Shown here piece after piece: positions 17,843-26,404 of a stretch of 64,000 nt of DNA. Every line of letters begins with the position of its first letter. Positions within the stretch are counted from its first letter, which is position 1. The notes under the pieces were generated by a model. The model was not told where the DNA came from. It saw nothing but the letters and a program-made list of their open reading frames with translations, and did no database searches. Origin of the DNA: Marisimplicoccus sp965655775 (lineage in GTDB: Bacteria > Bacteroidota > Bacteroidia > Flavobacteriales > Flavobacteriaceae); assembly GCA_965655775.1 (NCBI GenBank), contig CBFHHV010000003.1, forward strand, positions 31,468-95,467, written 5' to 3'. A program made the position numbers and the translations under genes.

Positions 17843-18349
17843 TTATAATGAATCTGTTATAGGTTTGATAAATTTTGACCATAGTTTATAACCCTTTTCG
17901 TTTAGATGTAACCCATCATTAGTTAATTTATTTATCAGCTGCCCTCTATTATTTACAAATATTGAATATAAATCAATTACAGAGTACAGCTCGTTCTCTT
18001 GATTTTCAATTATGATTTTATTGATGTTCTTTATACTTGGCTTTAAAAGATCGTAAAGCTCTAAAGATTTAGATAAGTATTCAAATGATGTTTTATATTC
18101 TCTTAAAAAATAATATACTTCACCTAAGTAGTAATTAGTGTTGACATATTCAAGAGTGATTTCTTCTTCATCCTTAAAGGATTCAAGAGCTAAAAATCCG
18201 AAATCTAATGATTTTTGTGGCTCACCAGCCTTATATTTTATAATTGAATCATTTAGAGACCCAATAAAGCTTTGAGCATTAAGAACATTAAAAGCTAAAC
18301 CTGAAAATATAAATATACTCAGGGCTATATTTTTTATTGGTATTTTCAT
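17843..18349 (-). pseudogene. Chimeric remnant: TPR-type N-terminus joined to SGNH-hydrolase C-terminus
   Basis: The 168-residue frame is intact but its two halves do not belong together. Residues 1-26 are a signal peptide (cut near LNA-QS) and about 30-103 look like TPR helices (SLDFGFLALESF, TNYYLGEVYYFL, TSFEYLSKSLELYD). From about 105 the sequence reads like the end of a GDSL esterase, with VIDLYSIF and the block V motif LTNDGLHLNEKGYKLW (Asp145, His148). A whole SGNH fold needs about 180-200 residues, and here the nucleophile block and oxyanion-hole residues are absent. An in-frame deletion fusing two genes explains this best, with the join near 18015-18045. The ATG overlaps the GGT stop (ATGA), so it may be translated. 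Activity is unlikely. Confidence 0.6.
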
Positions 18350-19953
18350 TCAAAATCACTAACACTTCCCTCCCAGTCTGGATCTGCAGAACCTATCCAT
18401 TTGTTGTTAATTGTATCAAGGGCAATTGCATGGACCCTTCCAAAGTATGCTTCAGCTCTAATTCTTTCTACATTTTGAGACTCAGAATAAATTTCATAGT
18501 CATTGAATCTGTTAATACCAAGATGACTCTCAACATAGATTGGGCTTTCATATTTATAGACTCTTGGCATAGTCAAAGCCTCAACTAAAGGGAATTTTTG
18601 TTTTAAATATCTATATGCAACTTGATTAATTGCTATTGGAATCATTCTTCCACCTGCTGCACCAAGTGCAAGAACTACTTTATCATTTTTTGTAAAAATA
18701 GTTGGAGAGATATGAGAAGAGGCTCTGTCTCCAGGTTTATCTTCCCCAAGATATCCACCAAGGTATGGACCCATAGTAACATTATATAAAAAACCTAGAC
18801 CTTTTGTTGCAACTTTAGACCCCATATTAGGCCCAAGTGTTTGTGTAAGAGAGACAACATTCCCATACTTATCAGAGGTAGTTAAATGAGCAGTGTGTCC
18901 TCGCGCAAGATCTTTAGAATCAAATTCATGCAAATTAGATTTAAATACAACTTCACTTTGATTATCCTCAATGTTAGATGCAATCTGCCTAGCTCGATTA
19001 ATTGATAATATGCTATTTACTGAATCAAGATTTTTTTGAAAAAATCTGTATTTGTATGACTCTTCTACTGCACTTGAAATCTTTAATGTCCAATCTCTCT
19101 CATTCTCAATTTTTAAATGATCAAATATTTGAATCATCTGAATTGTTATGGATCCATAAGATGGCAAATTAAGTGTGTGGATATCATATCCATTAAATTT
19201 ACCGGTTAAAACATCTGATTTTCTTACTGTGTAGTTTTTTAAGTCGTCTATAGTTATGTATCCTCCATTTGCTTTAATATCATTAACCATTTTATCAGCA
19301 ATTTCTCCTTCATAAAATCCTTTTTTACCATTATCAGAGATTATTTTTAATGTATTTGCAAGATCTTTTTGCACTAATTTATCCCCTGGTTCAAATGACT
19401 CTCCATTAGAATTAAGAAAGTATAACTTAGTTCCATCAAAAGATTCAATTTTTTCCTTATCACTTTGTTGTCTCTTAATTTCTCCTGGATATAAATAAAA
19501 GCCATCTTCTGCCAAAGTAATTGATGGTTCCATAACAGTCTTTAAATCAAGGACACCATTCTCATCGTGAAGTTTAATTAATCCTGCAACAACTCCAGGG
19601 ATTCCAATAGTACTATACCCAAAACTTGGTAATTCTTCACTAATATTTTTAAAGCTTTCAGGTACTTGTGTAGTTGCATCTATCCCTAGAATATCACCTT
19701 CTGCTTGTTTATATATTACTTGAAGCCTTCCTCCTATTCCACTCATACTTGGTTCCACAACAGACAGTGCAAATGCTGCTGCAACAGCTGCATCAAACGC
19801 ATTTCCACCCTTAGAATAAATAATTTTTCCTGCTTGAGAAGCTAATGGATGTGGTGATGAAATTAGACTATTTGAATAGGCTGTATCTTCAGTGTTACAA
19901 CTAATCAGCACTATTGATAAAAGTAAAACGAGTAATCTATTTATTTTAACCAT
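18346..19953 (-). CDS. Gamma-glutamyltransferase-like Ntn-hydrolase lipoprotein
   Basis: A 535-residue precursor of the GGT family, which self-cleaves before a Thr nucleophile. Here that is Thr354 in RGHTAHLTTSD. The lipobox VLISC gives Cys19, so it is anchored in the envelope. SSPHPLASQAG, GGNAFDAAVAAAF and the Ser412-Ser413 pair in RASSHISPT are family marks. However, the DFRE block that holds the glutamate carboxylate in classic GGT (Arg114 in E. coli) reads IDATTQ here, with Thr94 at the Arg position. The substrate may therefore not be a normal gamma-glutamyl compound. The gene follows SusD across a hairpin terminator and overlaps the next gene by four bases. Confidence 0.87.
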   Translation of the reverse strand: MVKINRLLVLLLSIVLISCNTEDTAYSNSLISSPHPLASQAGKIIYSKGGNAFDAAVAAAFALSVVEPSMSGIGGRLQVIYKQAEGDILGIDATTQVPESFKNISEELPSFGYSTIGIPGVVAGLIKLHDENGVLDLKTVMEPSITLAEDGFYLYPGEIKRQQSDKEKIESFDGTKLYFLNSNGESFEPGDKLVQKDLANTLKIISDNGKKGFYEGEIADKMVNDIKANGGYITIDDLKNYTVRKSDVLTGKFNGYDIHTLNLPSYGSITIQMIQIFDHLKIENERDWTLKISSAVEESYKYRFFQKNLDSVNSILSINRARQIASNIEDNQSEVVFKSNLHEFDSKDLARGHTAHLTTSDKYGNVVSLTQTLGPNMGSKVATKGLGFLYNVTMGPYLGGYLGEDKPGDRASSHISPTIFTKNDKVVLALGAAGGRMIPIAINQVAYRYLKQKFPLVEALTMPRVYKYESPIYVESHLGINRFNDYEIYSESQNVERIRAEAYFGRVHAIALDTINNKWIGSADPDWEGSVSDFE

Positions 19954-19961
19954 AATTAACC

Positions 19962-19995
19962 AAAAAAAGGTTTGTAAAATTTACAAACCTTTTTT
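19962..19995 (-). terminator. Terminator or attenuator between susD and the GGT-like gene
   Basis: An A-flanked, T-flanked hairpin has stem GGTTTGT / ACAAACC with loop aaaattt, extended by A7/T6 tracts. It is near-symmetric and could act on both strands. On the minus strand it follows susD by about 25 bases and its T-tract ends nine bases before the GGT-like start codon, leaving no room for a separate promoter. Partial read-through is therefore likely. Confidence 0.72.
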
Positions 19996-20019
19996 GAAAG
20001 TATTACTTTTTTTGAAGTA

Positions 20020-21441
20020 TTATTGATTCACTTCTGTCTTAGTAAATATACCAGGATCATCAGCAGGTGCATTAGAATTAGAATTTAGTTCTGTGGCAGC
20101 ATACGGCATTCTTTCCGGATATGGTGGATTTGGTCCACCAACTAATACAAATGGAACAGAATATGCACTGTCAGACTTTCTAAGTCTTCTAGCATCATTA
20201 AATGGCATGTGCATACCAAATCCTGAAACATATCTTTCTTCAATTACTTCTCTTAAAAAAGCAGTATTTGCATCAACTCCATCTTGGTTTTCAATTCCAC
20301 CTGAATTAAAATCAGCTGCAACAAATGCTTCATACTTATATGAGTTAGAACTGTGATTACTGTTTAAGTTACCACCTGAATTCAACCATGATCTAACATT
20401 ATTTAAATGTGGGAGACCATCTGCAAGACTACCTTGTCTTGCTTTAGCTTCAGCTAAAATTAACTCATTTTCAAAATACGTAACCATATTTTGTGGCTCA
20501 TCCTCTGCAATTATACCAGTATTAGCTGATCCACTCGTTGAATTAATTTTATAGTAACCATATCTAGCTGTCTCATCAGTTTTTGCATGGTTTCTATTTG
20601 TTGAATAATCATTACTCAATAATTGTAATAAGAAACTTTCTTGACCACCGGAAGAATTTCCAAGGTCACCAGCTCTCGAACCATTTAAAATAGTTGCAAA
20701 TAAATTAGTATCACCAGTCTGTGTTGCTGGGGGATTAAATTTCATATCCCCTGATGCTGAACTTATTCCGCTATTTGCAGCAGAAATTGCACCAGCATAA
20801 TCTTTCTTGTGAAGACTAAAACGAGCTACTAAAGTATGTGCAGCTTCAATCCACTTATCTTTATTTCCACCAAAAATTATATCCTGAGATAGACTACTAG
20901 ATGAAGCAGACTGTAAAGTCGATATTCCTGAGTTTAACTTCTGAATTGCAGCATTATAAACCGAAACTTGAGAATCAAAAGTTGGATCCTCTATTTCTGG
21001 ATTTCCAGCCTCACTGTAAGGAATTCCACCCCATAAAGAAGCAGCTGTTCCAAAAGCATGACCTTCAATAATCTCTGCTATCCCAACTAATAAAGTATTA
21101 GAAGAGTTTTCTTGAAGTTGTCTCATGTTATTCAGTACACCAACATAAAGTGCAAACCATTCACTGTTTGACTCAACAGTTGATAAACTGTATCCATATA
21201 TATTTGCATACAATGAACTAAATCCTATTAATTGACCTGAGTACATTCCACTTATTCTATTTAGGTGACCATTTTGTAATTGAACATTTGCAATTTGTGC
21301 ACCAGTTAAAAATAGTTTGTCCTCTACATCAGTAATCAAAATATCATTTGGATTTGAATTAATGTCTTCATTTAAGTCCTCACATGAAAATGAGAATACA
21401 ATTAGAAGAGCTAATATTGATTTTGTAAATAATTTTTTCAT
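20020..21441 (-). CDS. SusD/RagB-family surface lipoprotein
   Basis: A 473-residue surface nutrient-binding lipoprotein, the partner lid of the SusC channel. It has lipobox FSFSC (Cys20), followed by EDLNEDINSNPNDI and FLTGAQIAN, which are typical of the SusD-like_2 subfamily. TPR-like helices and the C-terminal arrangement VIEERYVSGFGMHMPFNDARRLR also match. It starts four bases after the SusC stop, the usual coupled order. Binding specificity cannot be read from sequence. No glycoside hydrolase, sensor or anti-sigma gene flanks it, so it is not an ordinary polysaccharide utilisation locus. Confidence 0.93.
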   Translation of the reverse strand: MKKLFTKSILALLIVFSFSCEDLNEDINSNPNDILITDVEDKLFLTGAQIANVQLQNGHLNRISGMYSGQLIGFSSLYANIYGYSLSTVESNSEWFALYVGVLNNMRQLQENSSNTLLVGIAEIIEGHAFGTAASLWGGIPYSEAGNPEIEDPTFDSQVSVYNAAIQKLNSGISTLQSASSSSLSQDIIFGGNKDKWIEAAHTLVARFSLHKKDYAGAISAANSGISSASGDMKFNPPATQTGDTNLFATILNGSRAGDLGNSSGGQESFLLQLLSNDYSTNRNHAKTDETARYGYYKINSTSGSANTGIIAEDEPQNMVTYFENELILAEAKARQGSLADGLPHLNNVRSWLNSGGNLNSNHSSNSYKYEAFVAADFNSGGIENQDGVDANTAFLREVIEERYVSGFGMHMPFNDARRLRKSDSAYSVPFVLVGGPNPPYPERMPYAATELNSNSNAPADDPGIFTKTEVNQ

Positions 21442-21445
21442 CGTA

Positions 21446-24400
21446 TTAATAATTAATTGTTAAGCTAAAAAGATAACCTTTTGTCTGAGGGTTTGTAAAG
21501 TACTCAACACCTTGAGCAACACTAACACCTTTTGTGTTTATCTCAGGATCAATCCCATCAACATTGTTGATATTTATTAGGTCTCTTCCAGTAAAAGTAA
21601 ATATAACATCACTCAAACCTAGATTAGTTACAACAGGCGTATCTAGAACGTAACTCAAAGAAAGGTCTCTTAGTTTAGTCCAAGTTGCATCAGCAATCGA
21701 GAAGTTATAAGCTTGGTTATCACCAAAACCACCACCGATTCCTGTTCTATACCAGTTTTCATCAAGAAGAACCGGTCCGCCTCCAAAGTCTTCAATGTTA
21801 CCTCTTACAGTAGTTCCAGCAGGAATTGTAGTTCCTTTATAGTTTACTAAAGACTGATCTAAAGTAATTCTATTAGCTGTTTCCTGAGTAGTACCAAATC
21901 TTCTTAGAACCCATAAAGTTCTTGGAGAGAATGAACCACCTTCAGAGTGTTCTAGTACAGCATTCAGTCTTAGTTTTTTATATCTCATGCTAAGTGAAAA
22001 ACCACCTCTCCAGTCTGGATTAGGGTCACCTAGAACAATTGGGCTAGATGTAATCTGAGGGAATCCATTTGAATTAAGATCAAAACTTCCATCAGGATTT
22101 GTTTTTGAACCAGTACCATATAGAGCACCAAGTGGGTAACCAACAACCGCTCTAGAACTTACCGAAGCTCCTGGAGACAAGTTGATTGATTCAGTTCCAT
22201 AAAGGTCTGTCACCTCATTTTCATTTGTTGACCAATTAATACCAGCTGATAGTCCAAAGTCATTTGTATCAAATAAATCTACACCTAGATCAATTTCCAT
22301 CCCTTTATTTATCATCTCACCATAATTACCATATTGTGTTGAGAAACCTGTCGAAGGAGATAATGAAACATCTAATAAGATACCTTCAATTATGTTATCA
22401 TAATAAGTCATAGATAATGAAACTTTATCATCAAAGAATCTAAAGTCACCACCAATTTCCCATTCTGTTTTTATTTCCGGCTCAAGATTAGGATTTCCTA
22501 AGTTATTATCTAATCTAAAACCACCACCAAATAAATTACTATCTAGAGGGTCACTATATGTTGAATAACCAAATCCACCTTCTGCAAGAGTTTCGAACTT
22601 ATGAGCTGCAGGCTGAACACCTACTTGACCCCATGAAGCTCTTAATTTGGCAAATGACATTATTTTTGATTGGACAACATCTTCTGTTAATACCCATGCT
22701 GCATCTGCTGCTGGATAGAAGAACGTACCACTAATTGTTGATGAAGCTTCCTGAGCACCAGACAGATTAATAAATAGCTGATCATCAATATCGAAATTTA
22801 ATATTCCATAACCTCTATTAGATCTACTAAATGCTTTTGCTCCACTAAATGTAGAAGCCTCTGAAGATGTATTTAAAGCAGTAGTTCTTTTTGAAGAATT
22901 TACAAGGAATCCTGTAATATTACCAGATATTCTACTGTACTTTCTATCATTGTAACTCCAACCAAATGTAGCAGTTAAATTTACTTCATCTGATAATTCA
23001 AAGTTTGCTTTACCAATTACATCTAATGCAGAATTTCTAATGTCAAGAGCATCTTCTTGGTATTGACCATTTGCTCTAGAACTTGCATCTCCAAGTGGGA
23101 AGAAATAAGTTCTTTTATCATCAGTTACATCAACATTTCCTCTAGTAATAACTTGTAGCCAATTAGTTGGCTTAAAAGTTAATTGAGGAGTTACAGTAAT
23201 TCTGTTAACTCTTGTACTTGATTCTTGCTCATTTACTGTCCAAAGTGGATTTGTATATGACTGGTTAGAGCTCTGACCGATTGATTTACGGTAAGATCTA
23301 CCTCTGTTTATATATTCTGTACCACCTGAACTGTAATAAGTTCCTTTATAGTCTCTACCATCAAAGTCTGGCGGAGTTCTTAATAAACCAAGCATTAAAC
23401 CAGATACATTTGAACTCTGTTGAATTCTATTAGAGTCTGTATATGTATATGACATTTTAGAAGATAAAGTAATTTTATCATTCAACTTTGCCTCGTAATT
23501 TAATCTAGCATTAGTTCTTTCATACGTAGCATTTTTAATTACACCATCTTGATCTAAGTGTCCAAGACTAAAGAAATAATTACTGTTTTCATTACCACCA
23601 CTAATTGTTAAATCATTTTGAAGAGCATTTCCTGTCCCAAAAATTGAATTGAAGTTCTCTTCTACGAATGTATCTGTAGAATTTTTAGATGCAATAGCCT
23701 CATATTTTCTTCCATTCTCAGCTACAAAGTATGCACCAGATTTGTATGCATCTTGACCTCCTGATCTACCAGGTATATAATCACCCCATGACTCAGCTCG
23801 AGTTTCTCCGTATACACCAGATCTACCTTGACCCCATGTACTCTGCATTGGAATTCTTTCTGAAATTTCATCGAAAGAATAAGATGATTTAAACGAGATT
23901 TTAGCTTTCCCTCTTTGTCCTTTTTTTGTTGTTATTACAACAACACCATTTGCAGCTCTACTACCATATAGTGAAGCAGCTGATGCACCTTTAAGAACGT
24001 TTACAGAAGCAATATCTGCAGGGTTTATATCATTTAGACGTGAGCCTTGTGTAACACCACCATTTGAACCAGTAATATTATTACCACCGGCATATGAAGT
24101 ACTATTATCTAGAGGAACACCATCAACAATAATTAATGGTTGTATTGAACCGTCAATTGTATTAGCACCACGAATTCTAATTGTACTCCCAGCTCCTGGG
24201 TCACCATTAGATCTTGTAATTCTAACACCTGAAGCCTTTCCACTAAGTGCATTTACAACTGTAGGTTCAGCAGATCTTATCACATCATCTGAATTTATTA
24301 CAGAGGACGTAGATCCTTGTTGATCCCGAACAGCAGCAAATCCAAGTGCTGTAACAACTACTTCTTCAAGCTCATTATCAAGCTGTAAAGAAATATTTAT

Positions 24401-24655
24401 CGCAGACTGACCAGCAACAGTAACATATTGAGTTGTATACCCAATATAGCTTATAGCAAGGACTTGTCCTTGACTAGCAGTAATCTCAAAATTTCCATCA
24501 AAATCGGTTGAAACACCTGTATTGGTATCTTCAATGATAACATTTGCACCCGGTAGGGGCGTTCCGTTTTCATCTAAGACAACACCATTTACAGCGTTTT
24601 GACCATATAATAACAATGCAAATAATAAAAATACTGTGCTTAGTATTCTTTTCAT
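21446..24655 (-). CDS. SusC/RagA-family TonB-linked outer-membrane transporter
   Basis: A 1069-residue TonB-dependent channel. It has a signal peptide (about 1-19), a CarboxypepD_reg-like domain at 22-105 (VNGVVLDENGTPLPGANV), a TonB plug domain from about 115 (VVNALSGKASGVRI, IIVDGVPLDNS, VLKGASAASLYGSRAANGVVVITTK in sections), and a 22-strand barrel ending in SLTINY. Length is typical. It forms a pair with SusD immediately downstream. The enzymes on either side suggest import of a compound bearing amide or ester bonds rather than a glycan. This is inference. Confidence 0.96.
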   Translation of the reverse strand: MKRILSTVFLLFALLLYGQNAVNGVVLDENGTPLPGANVIIEDTNTGVSTDFDGNFEITASQGQVLAISYIGYTTQYVTVAGQSAINISLQLDNELEEVVVTALGFAAVRDQQGSTSSVINSDDVIRSAEPTVVNALSGKASGVRITRSNGDPGAGSTIRIRGANTIDGSIQPLIIVDGVPLDNSTSYAGGNNITGSNGGVTQGSRLNDINPADIASVNVLKGASAASLYGSRAANGVVVITTKKGQRGKAKISFKSSYSFDEISERIPMQSTWGQGRSGVYGETRAESWGDYIPGRSGGQDAYKSGAYFVAENGRKYEAIASKNSTDTFVEENFNSIFGTGNALQNDLTISGGNENSNYFFSLGHLDQDGVIKNATYERTNARLNYEAKLNDKITLSSKMSYTYTDSNRIQQSSNVSGLMLGLLRTPPDFDGRDYKGTYYSSGGTEYINRGRSYRKSIGQSSNQSYTNPLWTVNEQESSTRVNRITVTPQLTFKPTNWLQVITRGNVDVTDDKRTYFFPLGDASSRANGQYQEDALDIRNSALDVIGKANFELSDEVNLTATFGWSYNDRKYSRISGNITGFLVNSSKRTTALNTSSEASTFSGAKAFSRSNRGYGILNFDIDDQLFINLSGAQEASSTISGTFFYPAADAAWVLTEDVVQSKIMSFAKLRASWGQVGVQPAAHKFETLAEGGFGYSTYSDPLDSNLFGGGFRLDNNLGNPNLEPEIKTEWEIGGDFRFFDDKVSLSMTYYDNIIEGILLDVSLSPSTGFSTQYGNYGEMINKGMEIDLGVDLFDTNDFGLSAGINWSTNENEVTDLYGTESINLSPGASVSSRAVVGYPLGALYGTGSKTNPDGSFDLNSNGFPQITSSPIVLGDPNPDWRGGFSLSMRYKKLRLNAVLEHSEGGSFSPRTLWVLRRFGTTQETANRITLDQSLVNYKGTTIPAGTTVRGNIEDFGGGPVLLDENWYRTGIGGGFGDNQAYNFSIADATWTKLRDLSLSYVLDTPVVTNLGLSDVIFTFTGRDLININNVDGIDPEINTKGVSVAQGVEYFTNPQTKGYLFSLTINY

Positions 24656-24717
24656 ATTTATGATTTTAGTTTTGTTTAAGCAGTTAATTTATTAATTAAA
24701 TAACAAAAACAAGCATT

Positions 24718-24754
24718 ATATTGTATTTTTTTAGTTTGAAAAACTAAACAATAT
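24718..24754. repeat. Nested inverted repeat upstream of susC
   Basis: Outer arms ATATTGT (24718-24724) and ACAATAT (24748-24754) enclose inner arms TTAGTTT (24731-24737) and AAACTAA (24741-24747) around loop GAA. One side carries a six-base bulge. It stands 63 bases before the susC start, between the M20 gene and susC. No T-tract follows on the minus strand, so it is more likely an operator or an mRNA structure than a terminator. Confidence 0.45.
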
Positions 24755-24774
24755 GAGGAAGATAAAATATGTAC

Positions 24775-26394
24775 TTATTGGTTCTTTTTATCCTTTCCAG
24801 ATTTATTAATCTCAGGATAATCAACCCCTAGCTGCTCTAGATAAGTATCATACTTAGTTTCATCAAAGTAAAATTTCTCCATTTTATCTCTATACTTTTC
24901 CATCTTTTCAGTATTTAAATAAAAAGGTGGTGGGTCTTTTTCAGATATCATAGGTCTGTAAAAGTCCTCCTTACTTTGAACATTATCAAAATATTCTTTA
25001 GCCTCATCTAATTTTTCTGGTTTTGTTAAAAAATCTAAGACTGTCATAGCAACAACTTTAGCACCAGCATTTGCTCCCTTATGAGCAATTGGAGTTGCAG
25101 CGGCAATACTCGCAGACCAATGATGAGAAGTAACATCTGGAATATTTGATGGAAATCTAAGCACTACAGTAGGTACCTTCCATGACACATCTCCAATATC
25201 ATCTGAACCACCACTAACATTATATGGAAGTGGAGCACGTAAAGGAGGAAGCTCTGTTTGAAGACCATTAATTGACTCGCTACCAATTTCTTTTTGTACA
25301 GCTCTTGCTAATTTTTGATCATCCTCAGACCATTTAGGCAATCCAACTTTTTTGATATTTTCATACATCTCTTCTGCAATTATCTTATTAAAATGTCTAG
25401 GCCAAGCTGCTCCCAAAACTTCTGATTCATAGCTTGTATCAGTCATTAATGCTGCACCTTCAGCCATTTTATTTGCAGTGTCATACATCTCCATAATTTT
25501 TTTGTAGGTAATCTCTCTTAAAAAGTACCAAATAGAAGCTTTGGAAGGGACCACATTTGGTTGATCTCCTGCATCAAGAAAGATTGAGTGTGACCTTTGA
25601 TCAGGATGGAGGTGTTCTCTTTTATAATTCCATCCAACATTCATTAATTCTGCTGCATCAAGTGCACTTCTTGCTCTCCATGGAGAACCAGCAGAGTGAG
25701 CAGTTTCTCCACTAAAAGTATATTTTACAGAAATTAGTCCTGTTCCTGATGGCCTTCCCCAAGATGTAGACATGTTAGTATCGACATGTGTGAAAATACA
25801 CATATCTACATTATCAAAATAACCATCTCTAACATACCAAGCTTTTGCACCAAGAATTTCCTCAGCAACACCTGGCCATAAAACTAGGGTTCCACTAATA
25901 TTATTTTCAATCATTATTTTTTTAATTGAAATCGCAGAAGTAATAACAATTGGAAGGCCTATATTATGTCCTTCACCATGACCTGGAGCACCCTCTACTA
26001 CTGGTTTTTCATAAGCAACACCAGGGTATTGAGAAGTTGACGGAACTCCGTCAAAGTCACTACCAAGAGCAATTGTTGGACCACCTTCTCCATTTGACCA
26101 TGTTGCAAGCCAAGAAGTTGGAATTTCTGAAATCTGATACTCAATATCAAATCCATTTTCTTCTAGAATCTTGCTTAAGTATTTAGATGTTTCAAATTCT
26201 TGGAAACCAAGCTCTCCAAAACTAAAAACTTTATCTATCATTACTTGCGTCATCTTTTTGTCCTGTTCTACTAATTGAGATACTTCTTGTTTAAGATTTG
26301 CAATTTTTCTTTTTGAAAATTTATCTTGTGATTGAACAGAGGATAGAGGCCCTATTATTATTAATGTAGCTAAGAGTAAGTTAGTTTTTCTCAT
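24775..26394 (-). CDS. Exported M20-family amidohydrolase, AbgB-like
   Basis: A 539-residue protein related to p-aminobenzoyl-glutamate hydrolase subunit AbgB and M20D aminoacylases. It has a signal peptide (cut near SVQS-Q) and no lipobox, so it is probably periplasmic, whereas E. coli AbgB is cytoplasmic. Visible motifs are ALGSDFDGVP, PGHGEGHNIG, PGVAEEILGA (Glu178-Glu179), FTHVD (His203), SGGSDDIGD and TSHHWSAS. The usual metal-binding Cys of HGCGHN is Glu141 here. Metal binding remains possible because carboxylates fill this role in other M20 branches. The gene follows nagB by 10 bases. The substrate is probably an N-acyl or aryl amino acid amide (inference). Confidence 0.85.
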   Translation of the reverse strand: MRKTNLLLATLIIIGPLSSVQSQDKFSKRKIANLKQEVSQLVEQDKKMTQVMIDKVFSFGELGFQEFETSKYLSKILEENGFDIEYQISEIPTSWLATWSNGEGGPTIALGSDFDGVPSTSQYPGVAYEKPVVEGAPGHGEGHNIGLPIVITSAISIKKIMIENNISGTLVLWPGVAEEILGAKAWYVRDGYFDNVDMCIFTHVDTNMSTSWGRPSGTGLISVKYTFSGETAHSAGSPWRARSALDAAELMNVGWNYKREHLHPDQRSHSIFLDAGDQPNVVPSKASIWYFLREITYKKIMEMYDTANKMAEGAALMTDTSYESEVLGAAWPRHFNKIIAEEMYENIKKVGLPKWSEDDQKLARAVQKEIGSESINGLQTELPPLRAPLPYNVSGGSDDIGDVSWKVPTVVLRFPSNIPDVTSHHWSASIAAATPIAHKGANAGAKVVAMTVLDFLTKPEKLDEAKEYFDNVQSKEDFYRPMISEKDPPPFYLNTEKMEKYRDKMEKFYFDETKYDTYLEQLGVDYPEINKSGKDKKNQ

Positions 26395-26404
26395 AATAAT
26401 TTTG

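Noticed and set aside
20020..24655. Polysaccharide utilisation locus
   Set aside because: SusC and SusD are present, but no glycoside hydrolase, polysaccharide lyase, sulfatase or sensor gene flanks them, so a glycan substrate is not supported.
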